A DNA stretch of 35,364 nucleotides. Source: an uncultured Flavobacteriaceae bacterium. Lineage in GTDB: Bacteria; Bacteroidota; Bacteroidia; Flavobacteriales; Flavobacteriaceae. Positions 22,708-31,096 of the stretch are shown piece after piece; the stretch's first letter is position 1, and every line of letters begins with the position of its first letter. The translations under genes and the position numbers were made by a program. The notes under the pieces were generated by a model that was given only the letters and a program-made list of their open reading frames with translations, was not told the DNA's origin and made no database searches. Location of the stretch: positions 1 to 35,364 of the forward strand of contig CALDUJ010000079.1 in the NCBI GenBank assembly GCA_937923735.1, given 5' to 3'.

Positions 22708-23244
22708 TTAAAAAAGCATAAACTCTAAGAATATTGCTACACTTGATATTTTTTCAGTTTCTCGAAAACCAAACCGTTTCCTACTAAAATCCAGACCGAT
22801 AAGCCAGGAATTTTTAAAATTTTCGTCAAATATTTGATAACCAAGACCTAACTTATAGAGGGTTCCTTTTTCAAAATCGCTACCAATTTCCAATAACTTC
22901 CCATAGCCAGCTCTAACAAAAAAATTGTCATCGTCGGTGATAATATTATGCCTTAAATTCACAAAAACTGGCAAAAAATGTAGCCCTTGTCTGTGTTGCC
23001 AATTGTATTCTAAATTCAGCCCAACCGAGGTGCGCGTGTCCATTTGATATCCAATGGTATTATTAATAAATAGGGCGCTAGGATTAATTAGTGGGCCACT
23101 ATCATTCTCAACAATTGTATAATCTTCATTGACGGCTAGGGTTGTTGCTAATGATATTTTATAGAAAATACCTTTTGTTTTCTCGTCTTGCGAAAAGATG
23201 GTGAAACTAATGAGACAAAGAAATAGGGTTGTAAACTGCTTCAT
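22708..23244 (-). CDS. Exported outer-membrane beta-barrel-like protein
   Basis: 178 residues with a signal peptide (MKQFTTLFLCLISFTIFSQ). The mature part has alternating amphipathic strands with aromatic ends (TSVGLNLEYNWQHRQGLHF, FFVRAGYGKLLEIG, TLYKLGLGYQIF, SWLIGLDFSRKRFGF) and ends in VAIFLEFMLF with a terminal Phe, consistent with a small outer-membrane barrel. No specific family recognised. It starts 37 nt after the truB stop on the same strand and may share its transcript. Confidence 0.65.
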   Translation of the reverse strand: MKQFTTLFLCLISFTIFSQDEKTKGIFYKISLATTLAVNEDYTIVENDSGPLINPSALFINNTIGYQMDTRTSVGLNLEYNWQHRQGLHFLPVFVNLRHNIITDDDNFFVRAGYGKLLEIGSDFEKGTLYKLGLGYQIFDENFKNSWLIGLDFSRKRFGFRETEKISSVAIFLEFMLF

Positions 23245-23281
23245 AAGATTGATTGATTTGAAGCTAGTTTGTTATCAATAA

Positions 23282-23977
23282 TTATTCCGAAGGAAGAGTT
23301 TCAATAAATTTTTCTATAGAAAAGGCATCATTGACTTTAAAATCACCAATTCGGGTTCTTCTTAATTCAGATAAATGTGCCCCTGAATCTAATGCTTTGC
23401 CAAAATCATGGGCTAACGAACGGATATACGTTCCTTTACTGCACACAATTCTAAAATCAACTTCTGGAAGATTTATTTTGGTGATTTCAAATTCTAAAAC
23501 AGATACTTTACGGGATTTTATATCAACTTTTTCGCCAGCTCTAGCATATTCATACAGACGCTTACCGTCTTTTTTTAACGCTGAGAATACAGGAGGGAAT
23601 TGTTCTATCTCTCCAATAAACTGTTTGGTGGTTTCTTGAATGGAAGCACTTGTAATATGGTCTATCGAAAATGTATTGTCTATTTCTGTTTCTAAATCAT
23701 AAGAAGGTGTTGATGCTCCAATAACAAAAGTGCCTGTGTATTCTTTTATCTGCCCCTGAAAGGTATCAATTTGTTTCGTCATCTTGCCAGTGCAAATGAC
23801 GAGTAAGCCAGTAGCTAAGGGGTCAAGTGTGCCTGCATGTCCGACTTTAATTTTTTTGATCTTAAAAGCTTGGCGGATTTCCCAACGGAGTTTATTAACT
23901 ACTTGAAACGATGTCCATTTTAAGGGTTTATCTATCAAGAGGACTTGGCCGTTCTTATAGTCTTCTTCCGTTAGCAT
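23282..23977 (-). CDS. truB: tRNA pseudouridine(55) synthase
   Basis: Makes pseudouridine 55 in the T loop of tRNAs. The motif GHAGTLDPLATGLL contains the catalytic Asp (D52 with this start), and VCSKGTYIRSLAHDFG and LRRTRIGDF are the later family blocks. I start at the ATG at 23977 (MLTEEDYKNG), which leaves 4 bp after uppP; an upstream start at 24007 would run back into uppP and adds ten non-conserved residues. About 231 residues, normal. Part of the ftsX/DUF3098/uppP/truB cluster. Confidence 0.96.
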   Translation of the reverse strand: MLTEEDYKNGQVLLIDKPLKWTSFQVVNKLRWEIRQAFKIKKIKVGHAGTLDPLATGLLVICTGKMTKQIDTFQGQIKEYTGTFVIGASTPSYDLETEIDNTFSIDHITSASIQETTKQFIGEIEQFPPVFSALKKDGKRLYEYARAGEKVDIKSRKVSVLEFEITKINLPEVDFRIVCSKGTYIRSLAHDFGKALDSGAHLSELRRTRIGDFKVNDAFSIEKFIETLPSE

Positions 23978-23981
23978 GAAA

Positions 23982-24779
23982 TTATATTTTGTATACTGCG
24001 AAAGCAATGGCTATAAAGCCAACAACCATACAGTAGATGGCAAAATAAGATAGCTTACTTTTCTTTACTAAAGCAATCATCCATGTACAAGCGAAGAGAC
24101 CTGCTACAAAAGCTGCTACAAACCCTATTGATAGTGCTGTAAAATTAGAGCTGTCATAAGTTAAATCACCACTCATAACATCTTTTGCTATTTTCCCAAA
24201 AATCAAAGGCACTACCATTAAAAAAGAAAAGCGTGCTGCTTTTGTCTTATCATTTCCAAGAAGTACTGATGTAGAAATTGTTGCACCAGATCTAGAAATA
24301 CCTGGCAACATAGCAATAGCTTGCGAAATACCTATTACAAATGCATTCTTAAACGATACAGGTTTATTGGTGTCTTTCGCTTTATCTGCAAAAAATAAAA
24401 GGATAGCGGTTACAATAAGCATACAGCCAACTAAAAGGATGTTGCCACCAAACAATTGTTCTAGTTGTTCTTCAAAAAACAGACCGACAATTACTGCTGG
24501 AATCATAGATAGCGCAATTTTGGAAATGAATTGTAAATCTTCGTTCCATTTAAAAGCAAATATGCCCTTAAGGATATCCCAAATATCTTTTCTGAATACA
24601 ACAATAGTGCTTAAAGCCGTTGCGAAATGAAGTACTACAGTAAACATGAGACTTTCTTCTGGAATAGAATCATCACCAAGAATAGCTTTTCCTAATTCTA
24701 AGTGACCACTAGAAGAGACAGGAAGAAACTCAGTAAGTCCTTGAATGATTCCTAAGATTATTGCGTCAATTATTTCCAT
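23982..24779 (-). CDS. uppP: Undecaprenyl-diphosphate phosphatase
   Basis: Dephosphorylates undecaprenyl diphosphate to recycle the lipid carrier for cell-wall synthesis; integral inner-membrane enzyme (BacA family). GLTEFLPVSSSGHLEL near the N-terminus and LPGISRSGATIS in the middle are the two conserved active-site loops. About eight hydrophobic helices follow the family pattern, 265 residues. The ATG at 24779 gives MEIIDAIILG, the usual start; a TTG at 24788 is possible but less likely. Confidence 0.96.
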   Translation of the reverse strand: MEIIDAIILGIIQGLTEFLPVSSSGHLELGKAILGDDSIPEESLMFTVVLHFATALSTIVVFRKDIWDILKGIFAFKWNEDLQFISKIALSMIPAVIVGLFFEEQLEQLFGGNILLVGCMLIVTAILLFFADKAKDTNKPVSFKNAFVIGISQAIAMLPGISRSGATISTSVLLGNDKTKAARFSFLMVVPLIFGKIAKDVMSGDLTYDSSNFTALSIGFVAAFVAGLFACTWMIALVKKSKLSYFAIYCMVVGFIAIAFAVYKI

Positions 24780-24839
24780 GAAGCGCAAATATCAAATAAC
24801 AAGTACCAAATACCAAAAAAAAGTATTGGATTTTGGAAT

Positions 24840-25106
24840 TTATTTTTTGGAATTTGAATCAGAAGGATTCAATAAAATAGCATAAATCTGGATGCCGAAA
24901 CCTATCAGAACTAATGTTGGTGCTAAACGGATACGTCTAAAACTAAAGATGTCTGGATTAAAAACATTGGGGTCATCACTACCGCCACCAGACATTAAGA
25001 TAAAGCCTAAAGCAATGAAGGCAAGCCCTATGAACATGAATTTATAATTCTTCTTCCCGAAGACAAATTGTTCTTTCGCTTTTTCTTTACGTTTCTTTTC
25101 TCCCAT
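24840..25106 (-). CDS. DUF3098 small membrane protein
   Basis: 88 residues from the ATG at 25106 (MGEKKRKEKAK); the ORF extends nine codons further upstream but those residues look non-conserved. Two transmembrane helices (about 22-41 and 62-79) after a charged N-terminus with FVFGKKNYKFM. It is the Bacteroidota family DUF3098, usually found between ftsX and uppP, suggesting a role in envelope growth or division. Function not established. Confidence 0.85.
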   Translation of the reverse strand: MGEKKRKEKAKEQFVFGKKNYKFMFIGLAFIALGFILMSGGGSDDPNVFNPDIFSFRRIRLAPTLVLIGFGIQIYAILLNPSDSNSKK

Positions 25107-25192
25107 AATGTGAGTCGAATTAGATAAGTGCAAATTAACGGTTTTATTTAATATGTAAGCGTTAAGAGAATCTAAATATGGGTTGCTTTGTT

Positions 25193-25624
25193 TTACTTGT
25201 TCTTCATTTCTGACCGTCGCATGGGCATGCCATCAATCAATGCAAATAAACTTTTGGTATCAAAAACTTCTTTTTTTCTTGCTTTTACGCCGCCATCCAA
25301 ACCAATTAAGATGACTTCTAAAGGAGAATCAAATTTTTTATATTTCTTGTATAATTTTCCAGATTGTTCCCAGTCTGAATCAGAGCTAATTCCCTTCTTA
25401 TATTCCTTAGGAGATGAAGAAAAAACGAGTAATTTTCGTTCCATGATACCAGAATTATGTTTCTCTAATTCTTTTAACTGATTCCTATAATCCAATCCAT
25501 TTATATCATCAGTCAAAATGATTAACAATCTATTTTCCCATGTGTAATCAGCCATTTTTTGGGCAATGCTATCTGTATTGCATGTAAAGTAGAAAATACT
25601 AAATATGATTATAAATTTACGCAC
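25193..25624 (-). CDS. DUF4174 domain protein, exported
   Basis: 143 residues with an N-terminal signal peptide (FIIIFSIFYFTC, then SIAQK). The body matches DUF4174: ENRLLIILTDDINGLDYRNQ, later ERKLLVFSS, VILIGLDGGVKARKKEVFDTKSLFALIDGMPMRRSEM. The fold is thought to be thioredoxin-like, without active-site Cys here. It sits between ftsX (23 nt downstream of its stop) and DUF3098, in the same direction. Function unknown. Confidence 0.8.
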   Translation of the reverse strand: MRKFIIIFSIFYFTCNTDSIAQKMADYTWENRLLIILTDDINGLDYRNQLKELEKHNSGIMERKLLVFSSSPKEYKKGISSDSDWEQSGKLYKKYKKFDSPLEVILIGLDGGVKARKKEVFDTKSLFALIDGMPMRRSEMKNK

Positions 25625-25647
25625 TGTAAAAGAGTAGTTAACTTACA

Positions 25648-26526
25648 TTAATAATACAGGTCATCAGTTTTTAAATTCAAGAAACGTTGGGTGGCAATAA
25701 ATGTCGAAATCCAGGTAATAAGAATACCCATAGCGAGGATTCCTAGAAATAATGATACCAGTAAAATGGGTTTGTTCAAGAATTCAATCTCAGGGAATGT
25801 TTTGTCTAAATAATACAAAACAACAGCCATGCCAATCATAGCAACTATGGAACCGATAATTCCTAATTTTACACTTTGCCAAACAAAAGGCTTCCGGATA
25901 AAACGTTTGGTTGCTCCAACCATTTGCATGGTTTTTATAATGAATCGTTTGGAATAAACGGCTAATCGTATAGAACTATTAATCAGTAAAACCGCAATAA
26001 GAGTGAAAATAGCGCTTATTGCCAATATCCATTTACTAATGCGTTTTACATTGTCGTTCATTAAGGTCACTAAATCATTGTCATAACGCACTTCTTCAAC
26101 AAAAGACTTGCTAGTTGTCACATCTGAAATACTGTCTAGATAAGTTTGCGTGACATAATCTGCTTTTACATTTACATCAATCGAATTCTGTAACGGATTG
26201 AATCCCACAAAATCCATAAAATCCTCGCCAGTTTCGGCTTTCATGAGTTCTGCAGCTTCTTCTTTAGAGATATACTTTGTGGATTTCACATAATCTGCCA
26301 TTGTCAGACTTGTTTCAAGCTGTTTGATTTCGATATCCTTAGCAGTTTCATTTAGGTAAATAGTCATAACAACTTGCTCTTTGAAGTGGTCTGACACTTT
26401 CTTGGCATTTAATATTAGTAAACCCAAAAGCCCCAACAAAAACAATACTAAAGCAATACTTATTACTACAGAAAAGTAGGAAGAAATCAGTTTGCGTTTT
26501 TGGTACTTTTCAAAAGATGAACTCAT
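25648..26526 (-). CDS. ftsX: Cell division protein FtsX
   Basis: Inner-membrane permease-like partner of FtsE, which controls cell-wall hydrolases at the division site. The 292 residues have one N-terminal helix (about 15-37), a periplasmic domain of about 120 residues, and three C-terminal helices (for example ILAISAIFTLIAVLLIN and ILLVSLFLGILAMGILITW). The segment MQMVGATKRFIRKPF is the conserved cytoplasmic loop. No ftsE is adjacent, as is usual in Bacteroidota. Divergent from the UbiA gene. Confidence 0.94.
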   Translation of the reverse strand: MSSSFEKYQKRKLISSYFSVVISIALVLFLLGLLGLLILNAKKVSDHFKEQVVMTIYLNETAKDIEIKQLETSLTMADYVKSTKYISKEEAAELMKAETGEDFMDFVGFNPLQNSIDVNVKADYVTQTYLDSISDVTTSKSFVEEVRYDNDLVTLMNDNVKRISKWILAISAIFTLIAVLLINSSIRLAVYSKRFIIKTMQMVGATKRFIRKPFVWQSVKLGIIGSIVAMIGMAVVLYYLDKTFPEIEFLNKPILLVSLFLGILAMGILITWISTFIATQRFLNLKTDDLYY

Positions 26527-26614
26527 GTAAATGCCTTATTGCGTAAAAATAAAAAAGTTAATCAAGATGTAGTTGATAACAACGTTTAAACTTTCAACAA
26601 TGTTATAATAGCTG

Positions 26615-26622
26615 TAAATTTG
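26615..26622 (+). promoter_or_regulatory. -7 element of the UbiA-family gene promoter
   Basis: TAAATTTG, exact TAnnTTTG match, in the context CTGTAAATTTGTAG. A TTTC at about 26592-26595 is near the -33 position. It gives a leader of about 18 nt before the TTG start and supports that start. Confidence 0.5.
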
Positions 26623-26646
26623 TAGAACCTAATAGCTATTAATAAT

Positions 26647-27513
26647 TTGATTAATCTACACGACTTAAAGATTTCCCGTCCAGGACTTTGGTTTCCTACC
26701 ATTTGGATTTATTTAGTGCCATTTAGTTTTCAAGATGAATTTTGGAGAGCACCTATATTCTGGCTAGGGTTTGTATTTGTCACATTCCCTTTAAATTATT
26801 TGGTCTACGGTCTTAATGATTATAACGACTACAGAGCTGATGAGGTAAATGACAGAAAAGGGAATTTCTTATTTGGTGCGAAATCTTCAAAACTACAATT
26901 AGCATTATTACCCAAGAAAATTGCCTTAGTAATCTTTCCTTTTGTCATAGGGTTTACTATCATTTCTGGTTATAAAATATTCTTACTATTACTCTTTATG
27001 ATAGTGGTGAATGTTCTCTACAATTTTAAACCTTTCAGAATAAAAGAACGACCCCCTTTTGAAATACTCATCCAAGTTGGATATGTTGTCACTGGTATTT
27101 TTAGCGTGTTGTTAAACGAGCAACCCATGTTACCTTGGCAAACATTGGTATATCTATGTTTGTTTGCTTTCCAGGCACATATTGCTGGAGAGATTATGGA
27201 CATAGAACCAGACATAGAGGCGGGCAAGAGAACAACTGCGACGCTATTAGGTAGACGAAAAACCAAATTCTTAATGTTAATCTTATTAATCATAGAAACA
27301 TATATTTTAAGTTATTGGTTCGAAGATTATGTTCTAGCTGGTTTTCTGGGCGTGTTTGCATTATGGTTAGTTTTGGATGTTTTTGTTGTTTTTAAATCGC
27401 GACCATATACCTTACCACAAATGAAACTCTTCGGATTAGCGATGAATGTTTCTGCGATTTTGTCCATGCTTTGGATTTTATATTCAGGCAAGCTTCTGCA
27501 TCCTGTCTTTTAG
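26647..27513 (+). CDS. UbiA-family prenyltransferase
   Basis: 288-residue inner-membrane enzyme of the UbiA superfamily. The first Asp-rich motif is NDYNDYRAD (57-65) and the second DIEPDIEAGKR (185-195); these bind the Mg-diphosphate of the prenyl donor. About eight to nine helices. The acceptor is unknown: relatives make menaquinone, heme or carotenoid derivatives (lycopene elongase-like). Translation must begin at the TTG at 26647, as the next in-frame ATG lies beyond the catalytic motif; the promoter just upstream agrees. Monocistronic, 68 nt before leuS. Confidence 0.88.
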   Translation: MINLHDLKISRPGLWFPTIWIYLVPFSFQDEFWRAPIFWLGFVFVTFPLNYLVYGLNDYNDYRADEVNDRKGNFLFGAKSSKLQLALLPKKIALVIFPFVIGFTIISGYKIFLLLLFMIVVNVLYNFKPFRIKERPPFEILIQVGYVVTGIFSVLLNEQPMLPWQTLVYLCLFAFQAHIAGEIMDIEPDIEAGKRTTATLLGRRKTKFLMLILLIIETYILSYWFEDYVLAGFLGVFALWLVLDVFVVFKSRPYTLPQMKLFGLAMNVSAILSMLWILYSGKLLHPVF

Positions 27514-27548
27514 TATAGCAAACACTTTTCTGTCTTAGAGATTAACTG

Positions 27549-27556
27549 TAAATTTG
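27549..27556 (+). promoter_or_regulatory. -7 element of the leuS promoter
   Basis: TAAATTTG, exact TAnnTTTG match, again in the context CTGTAAATTTG. The predicted leader is about 20 nt. Confidence 0.5.
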
Positions 27557-27581
27557 CCGTTTTAAGCAGGATTTAAGGCAC

Positions 27582-30500
27582 ATGAAATACAATTTTAACG
27601 ACATAGAAGCAAAGTGGCAAAAGTATTGGGCAGAAAACCAAACTTTTAAAGCTGAAAACCATAGCGAAAAACCAAAATATTATGTTTTGGATATGTTTCC
27701 TTACCCAAGCGGTGCGGGACTGCATGTGGGTCATCCGCTTGGTTATATTGCCTCAGATATTTATGCGCGTTATAAGCGTCATAAAGGTTTCAACGTTTTG
27801 CATCCACAAGGTTATGATAGTTTTGGGCTTCCTGCTGAGCAATATGCCATACAAACAGGGCAACATCCGGCAATTACAACAGCTGAAAATATAAAAACAT
27901 ACCGTCGACAGTTAGACCAGATTGGTTTTTCTTTCGATTGGTCACGTGAGGTACGAACAAGTGATCCTAACTATTACAAATGGACACAGTGGATTTTCAT
28001 TCAGTTATTCGAATCTTGGTATTGTAAAGAGCATGAAAAAGCATTTCCAATTTCTGAGCTTGTGAAGCTTTTTGCAGAAGAAGGCAATGCAAATGTAAAT
28101 GCAGCATGCGATGCAACTGCTCAAGAGTTTACTGCGGAGCAATGGAACTCTTGGTCTTCCGAAGAACAACAAGAGCTATTGCTGAAATACCGATTAACAT
28201 ATTTAGCAGAAACAGAAGTGAATTGGTGTCCAGCGTTAGGAACTGTTTTAGCTAATGACGAAATAGTTAATGGGGTTTCCGAACGGGGTGGACATCCAGT
28301 AATTCGTAAAAAAATGACGCAATGGAGTATGCGTATTTCTGCTTATGCAGAACGATTGCTTCAAGGATTAGATACGATTGATTGGACAGATTCTTTAAAA
28401 GAAAGCCAACGTAACTGGATTGGAAAATCTGTAGGAGCGAGTGTGACTTTCAAGGTCCTATCCCCAGCCCTTTCCGAAGGAAAGGGAGCTAAAACGCCTG
28501 GTTATATGACTGGTGGCAATAACTCTCACTTATTGATTGAAAGAGCTAAAGAAATGCGCGCTAATCCTACTCAAGCTGAAGCTGCGCTTTGGCAAAGTTT
28601 GAAAGGGAAGAAGTTGGATGTTAAATTCAGGCAACAACATTTAATTGAAGACTATATTTTAGATTTTGTATGCCTGTCAAAACAATTGATAATTGAGGTT
28701 GACGGTAAGATTCATGAATCTCAAATTGAAGAAGATGCGAAGCGAACTGAAATTTTAGAAAATAACGGTTATAAAGTAATTCGATTTAAAAATAAAGAAG
28801 TTCTCGGCGACATTGATTCTGTTTTGAATACTATTTCGGAAGAATTGGCGCAAAGAGAATCAGTCAACAGTGAGCAAGTCCTTCCCTCAGGGAAGGATTT
28901 AGGATGGGAAATAGAGGTATTTACCACTCGGCCTGACACTATTTTTGGGGCAAGCTTTATGACTTTGGCTCCGGAGCACGACTTAGTATCTCAAATAACA
29001 ACACCAGAACAAAAAGAAGCTGTAGAAGATTATGTGTTGGCGACATCTAAAAGAAGTGAGCGTGACCGTATGGCAGATGTTAAGACTATTTCTGGAGTCT
29101 TTACTGGTGCTTATGCAGAGCATCCTTTTACTAAGGAGCCTATCCCAATTTGGATTGGCGATTATGTATTGGCAGGCTACGGAACAGGTGCTGTGATGTC
29201 AGTACCATGTGGTGACCAGCGTGATTACGATTTTGCAAAGCATTTTAATATTCCGATTCCTAATATTTTTGAAGGTGTTGATATAAGCGAAGAAGCCTTT
29301 GCCGATAAAGACAATACGGTGATTGCTAATAGCGATTTCTTAAACGGACTTAAATACAAGAAGGCGGTCAAACGTGCCATTTTCGAATTAGAAAAACTAG
29401 GTCAGGGTGAAGGTAAAACCAATTACAGATTACGTGATGCGGTGTTTAGTAGACAACGTTATTGGGGGGAACCCTTTCCTGTGTATTATGTAAATGGAAT
29501 GCCGCAAATGATTGATGCTAAGCATCTACCAATCACCTTACCAGAAGTTGAAAAATACCTACCAACTGAAACAGGCGAGCCACCATTAGGCAATGCCACA
29601 GTGTGGGCTTGGAATACTGATACAAACGACGTTGTTTCTAATGACTTGATTGATAATGAAACAATCTTCCCATTAGAACTCAACACCATGCCAGGTTGGG
29701 CAGGAAGCTCCCAATATTTTAATCGCTACATGGACCCTCATAATGAAGATGAAATATTCTCGAAAGAAGCGATTGATTATTGGCAACAAGTAGATTTATA
29801 TATTGGCGGAAGCGAGCATGCCACAGGGCATTTATTGTACGCGCGTTTCTGGCAAAAGTTTATGTTTGATTTGGGATTAGTACCGGTTGATGAGTTTTCT
29901 AAGAAGTTGATTAACCAAGGGATGATTTTGGGGACGAGTGCTTTTGCCTTTAGAATTGATAATATAATAATTGATAAATCAGAAATCATTTTAGGTAAAG
30001 ATGGAAAAGAAGTAAGAACTATTGGAGAACAAGTTACAGAGATTAAACCAGCAAGACCTATTATACTCTCTTATTATATTGCCGATACAGCTGTTTTTTT
30101 GAAAAATTCAGGAATAAATTCAGGAGATTCGATTGATTCAAGCATTCTAGATAAGAGGTTTAATATAATAAAGAATAGTATACTTGAAAGCGTTGCCGAA
30201 AGTGAAAAGGAATATTTTAATTCGAAAGAATATCATTACAGTTATATCACATCTCCAATTCAAGTAGATGTAAATATTGTAAATGCTTCAGATGAGATAA
30301 ACGTTTCAGAATTCAAAAATCATCCATTAAACAAAGATTATAAAGAAGCTATTTTTGTAACTGAAACAGACGGAAACTTTAAAGTTAAGAGAGAAGTCGA
30401 AAAAATGTCCAAATCCAAATACAATGTGGTTAATCCAGACCAAATTGTAGCAGATTACGGTGCTGACTCTTTACGTCTTTACGAAATGTTCTTAGGGCCA

Positions 30501-31082
30501 TTGGAGCAATACAAACCATGGAATACTGCGGGGATAACAGGTGTGCATTCCTTCCTAAAGAAACTTTGGAAGTTGTATGTAGACGACAATGGATTAAAAG
30601 TCACTGATTCAGAACCAACAAAAGACAATCTAAAAACACTCCATAAAACTATTAAGAAAGTAGAAGAAGATATCGAGAATTTCTCATTCAATACATCAGT
30701 GTCTACATTTATGATTGCCGTTAATGAGTTGACGGTTCAGAAATGCGCGAGTAAAGCTATTTTGGAACCACTTATTATATTGATTTCGCCTTATGCACCG
30801 CATATTGCTGAAGAGCTTTGGGAAATGCTTGGGAATAACGAATCTATATCTACAGCACCATTTCCAAAGTTTGATGAGAGCCATTTGGTGGAGAGTAGCA
30901 AGAACTATCCAATCTCCTTTAATGGTAAAATGCGTTTTACGATGGAGTTGCCGCTAGACATGAGCAAGGAAGATATTGAAGCTGCTGTTATGGCAAATGA
31001 AAAAACACAAGAACAATTGCAAGGTCGCGAACCCAAAAAAGTGATTGTAGTACCTGGAAAAATCGTAAATATCGTTGGATAG
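27582..31082 (+). CDS. leuS: Leucyl-tRNA synthetase with DUF559 domain inserted in its editing domain
   Basis: Charges tRNA-Leu in the cytoplasm. 1166 residues, clearly longer than usual. Class I motifs are intact: HVGH (48-51) and KMSKS (941-945). The CP1 editing domain has TTRPDTIFG just after residue 445, and a later GTGAVMSVPCGDQRDYDF. Between FKV (290-292) and WEIEVF (442-447) lie about 150 extra residues forming a complete DUF559 domain (see mobile element). A second, AT-rich expansion (about 791-937) precedes KMSKS, longer than I expect for Bacteroidota LeuRS. The insertions keep the frame, so the enzyme is probably functional; the essential gene has no visible substitute in this window. 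Confidence 0.95.
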   Translation: MKYNFNDIEAKWQKYWAENQTFKAENHSEKPKYYVLDMFPYPSGAGLHVGHPLGYIASDIYARYKRHKGFNVLHPQGYDSFGLPAEQYAIQTGQHPAITTAENIKTYRRQLDQIGFSFDWSREVRTSDPNYYKWTQWIFIQLFESWYCKEHEKAFPISELVKLFAEEGNANVNAACDATAQEFTAEQWNSWSSEEQQELLLKYRLTYLAETEVNWCPALGTVLANDEIVNGVSERGGHPVIRKKMTQWSMRISAYAERLLQGLDTIDWTDSLKESQRNWIGKSVGASVTFKVLSPALSEGKGAKTPGYMTGGNNSHLLIERAKEMRANPTQAEAALWQSLKGKKLDVKFRQQHLIEDYILDFVCLSKQLIIEVDGKIHESQIEEDAKRTEILENNGYKVIRFKNKEVLGDIDSVLNTISEELAQRESVNSEQVLPSGKDLGWEIEVFTTRPDTIFGASFMTLAPEHDLVSQITTPEQKEAVEDYVLATSKRSERDRMADVKTISGVFTGAYAEHPFTKEPIPIWIGDYVLAGYGTGAVMSVPCGDQRDYDFAKHFNIPIPNIFEGVDISEEAFADKDNTVIANSDFLNGLKYKKAVKRAIFELEKLGQGEGKTNYRLRDAVFSRQRYWGEPFPVYYVNGMPQMIDAKHLPITLPEVEKYLPTETGEPPLGNATVWAWNTDTNDVVSNDLIDNETIFPLELNTMPGWAGSSQYFNRYMDPHNEDEIFSKEAIDYWQQVDLYIGGSEHATGHLLYARFWQKFMFDLGLVPVDEFSKKLINQGMILGTSAFAFRIDNIIIDKSEIILGKDGKEVRTIGEQVTEIKPARPIILSYYIADTAVFLKNSGINSGDSIDSSILDKRFNIIKNSILESVAESEKEYFNSKEYHYSYITSPIQVDVNIVNASDEINVSEFKNHPLNKDYKEAIFVTETDGNFKVKREVEKMSKSKYNVVNPDQIVADYGADSLRLYEMFLGPLEQYKPWNTAGITGVHSFLKKLWKLYVDDNGLKVTDSEPTKDNLKTLHKTIKKVEEDIENFSFNTSVSTFMIAVNELTVQKCASKAILEPLIILISPYAPHIAEELWEMLGNNESISTAPFPKFDESHLVESSKNYPISFNGKMRFTMELPLDMSKEDIEAAVMANEKTQEQLQGREPKKVIVVPGKIVNIVG
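28456..28904 (+). mobile_element. In-frame DUF559 (Vsr-like endonuclease) element inside leuS
   Basis: An insert of about 450 bp (150 codons) begins TCCTATCC and ends GGATTTAGGA; the outermost TCCTA/TAGGA are inverted. Each end has a perfect 8-bp hairpin: CCCTTTCC/GGAAAGGG (28468-28486) and TCCTTCCC/GGGAAGGA (28879-28897). Between them is a DUF559 domain (LeuRS residues about 309-418) with a possible own ATG at 28506. Conserved features: NPTQAEAALWQSLKGKKL, KFRQQHLI, D361, E372 and D374 (LIIEVDGKIHE) and YKVIRFKN. These are the candidate nuclease residues of this Vsr-like family. There are no stop codons in the LeuRS frame. Exact ends are uncertain by a few bases. Confidence 0.8.
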
Positions 31083-31096
31083 TAAATTTTAAGATT

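Noticed and set aside
23978-24007. Longer truB start at 24007
   Set aside because: Adds ten non-conserved residues and overlaps uppP; ATG at 23977 fits better.
26576-26614. ATAACA...TGTTAT inverted repeat between ftsX and the UbiA gene
   Set aside because: Short arms, AT-rich and widely spaced; consistent with chance.
28455-28907. Intein inside LeuRS
   Set aside because: No N-terminal Cys block, no C-terminal His-Asn and no Cys/Ser/Thr as the first residue after the insert; the insert is a DUF559 domain only.
28300-31082. leuS as a disrupted pseudogene
   Set aside because: The frame is open throughout and HIGH, editing and KMSKS motifs are all intact, so the insertion is tolerated rather than disruptive.
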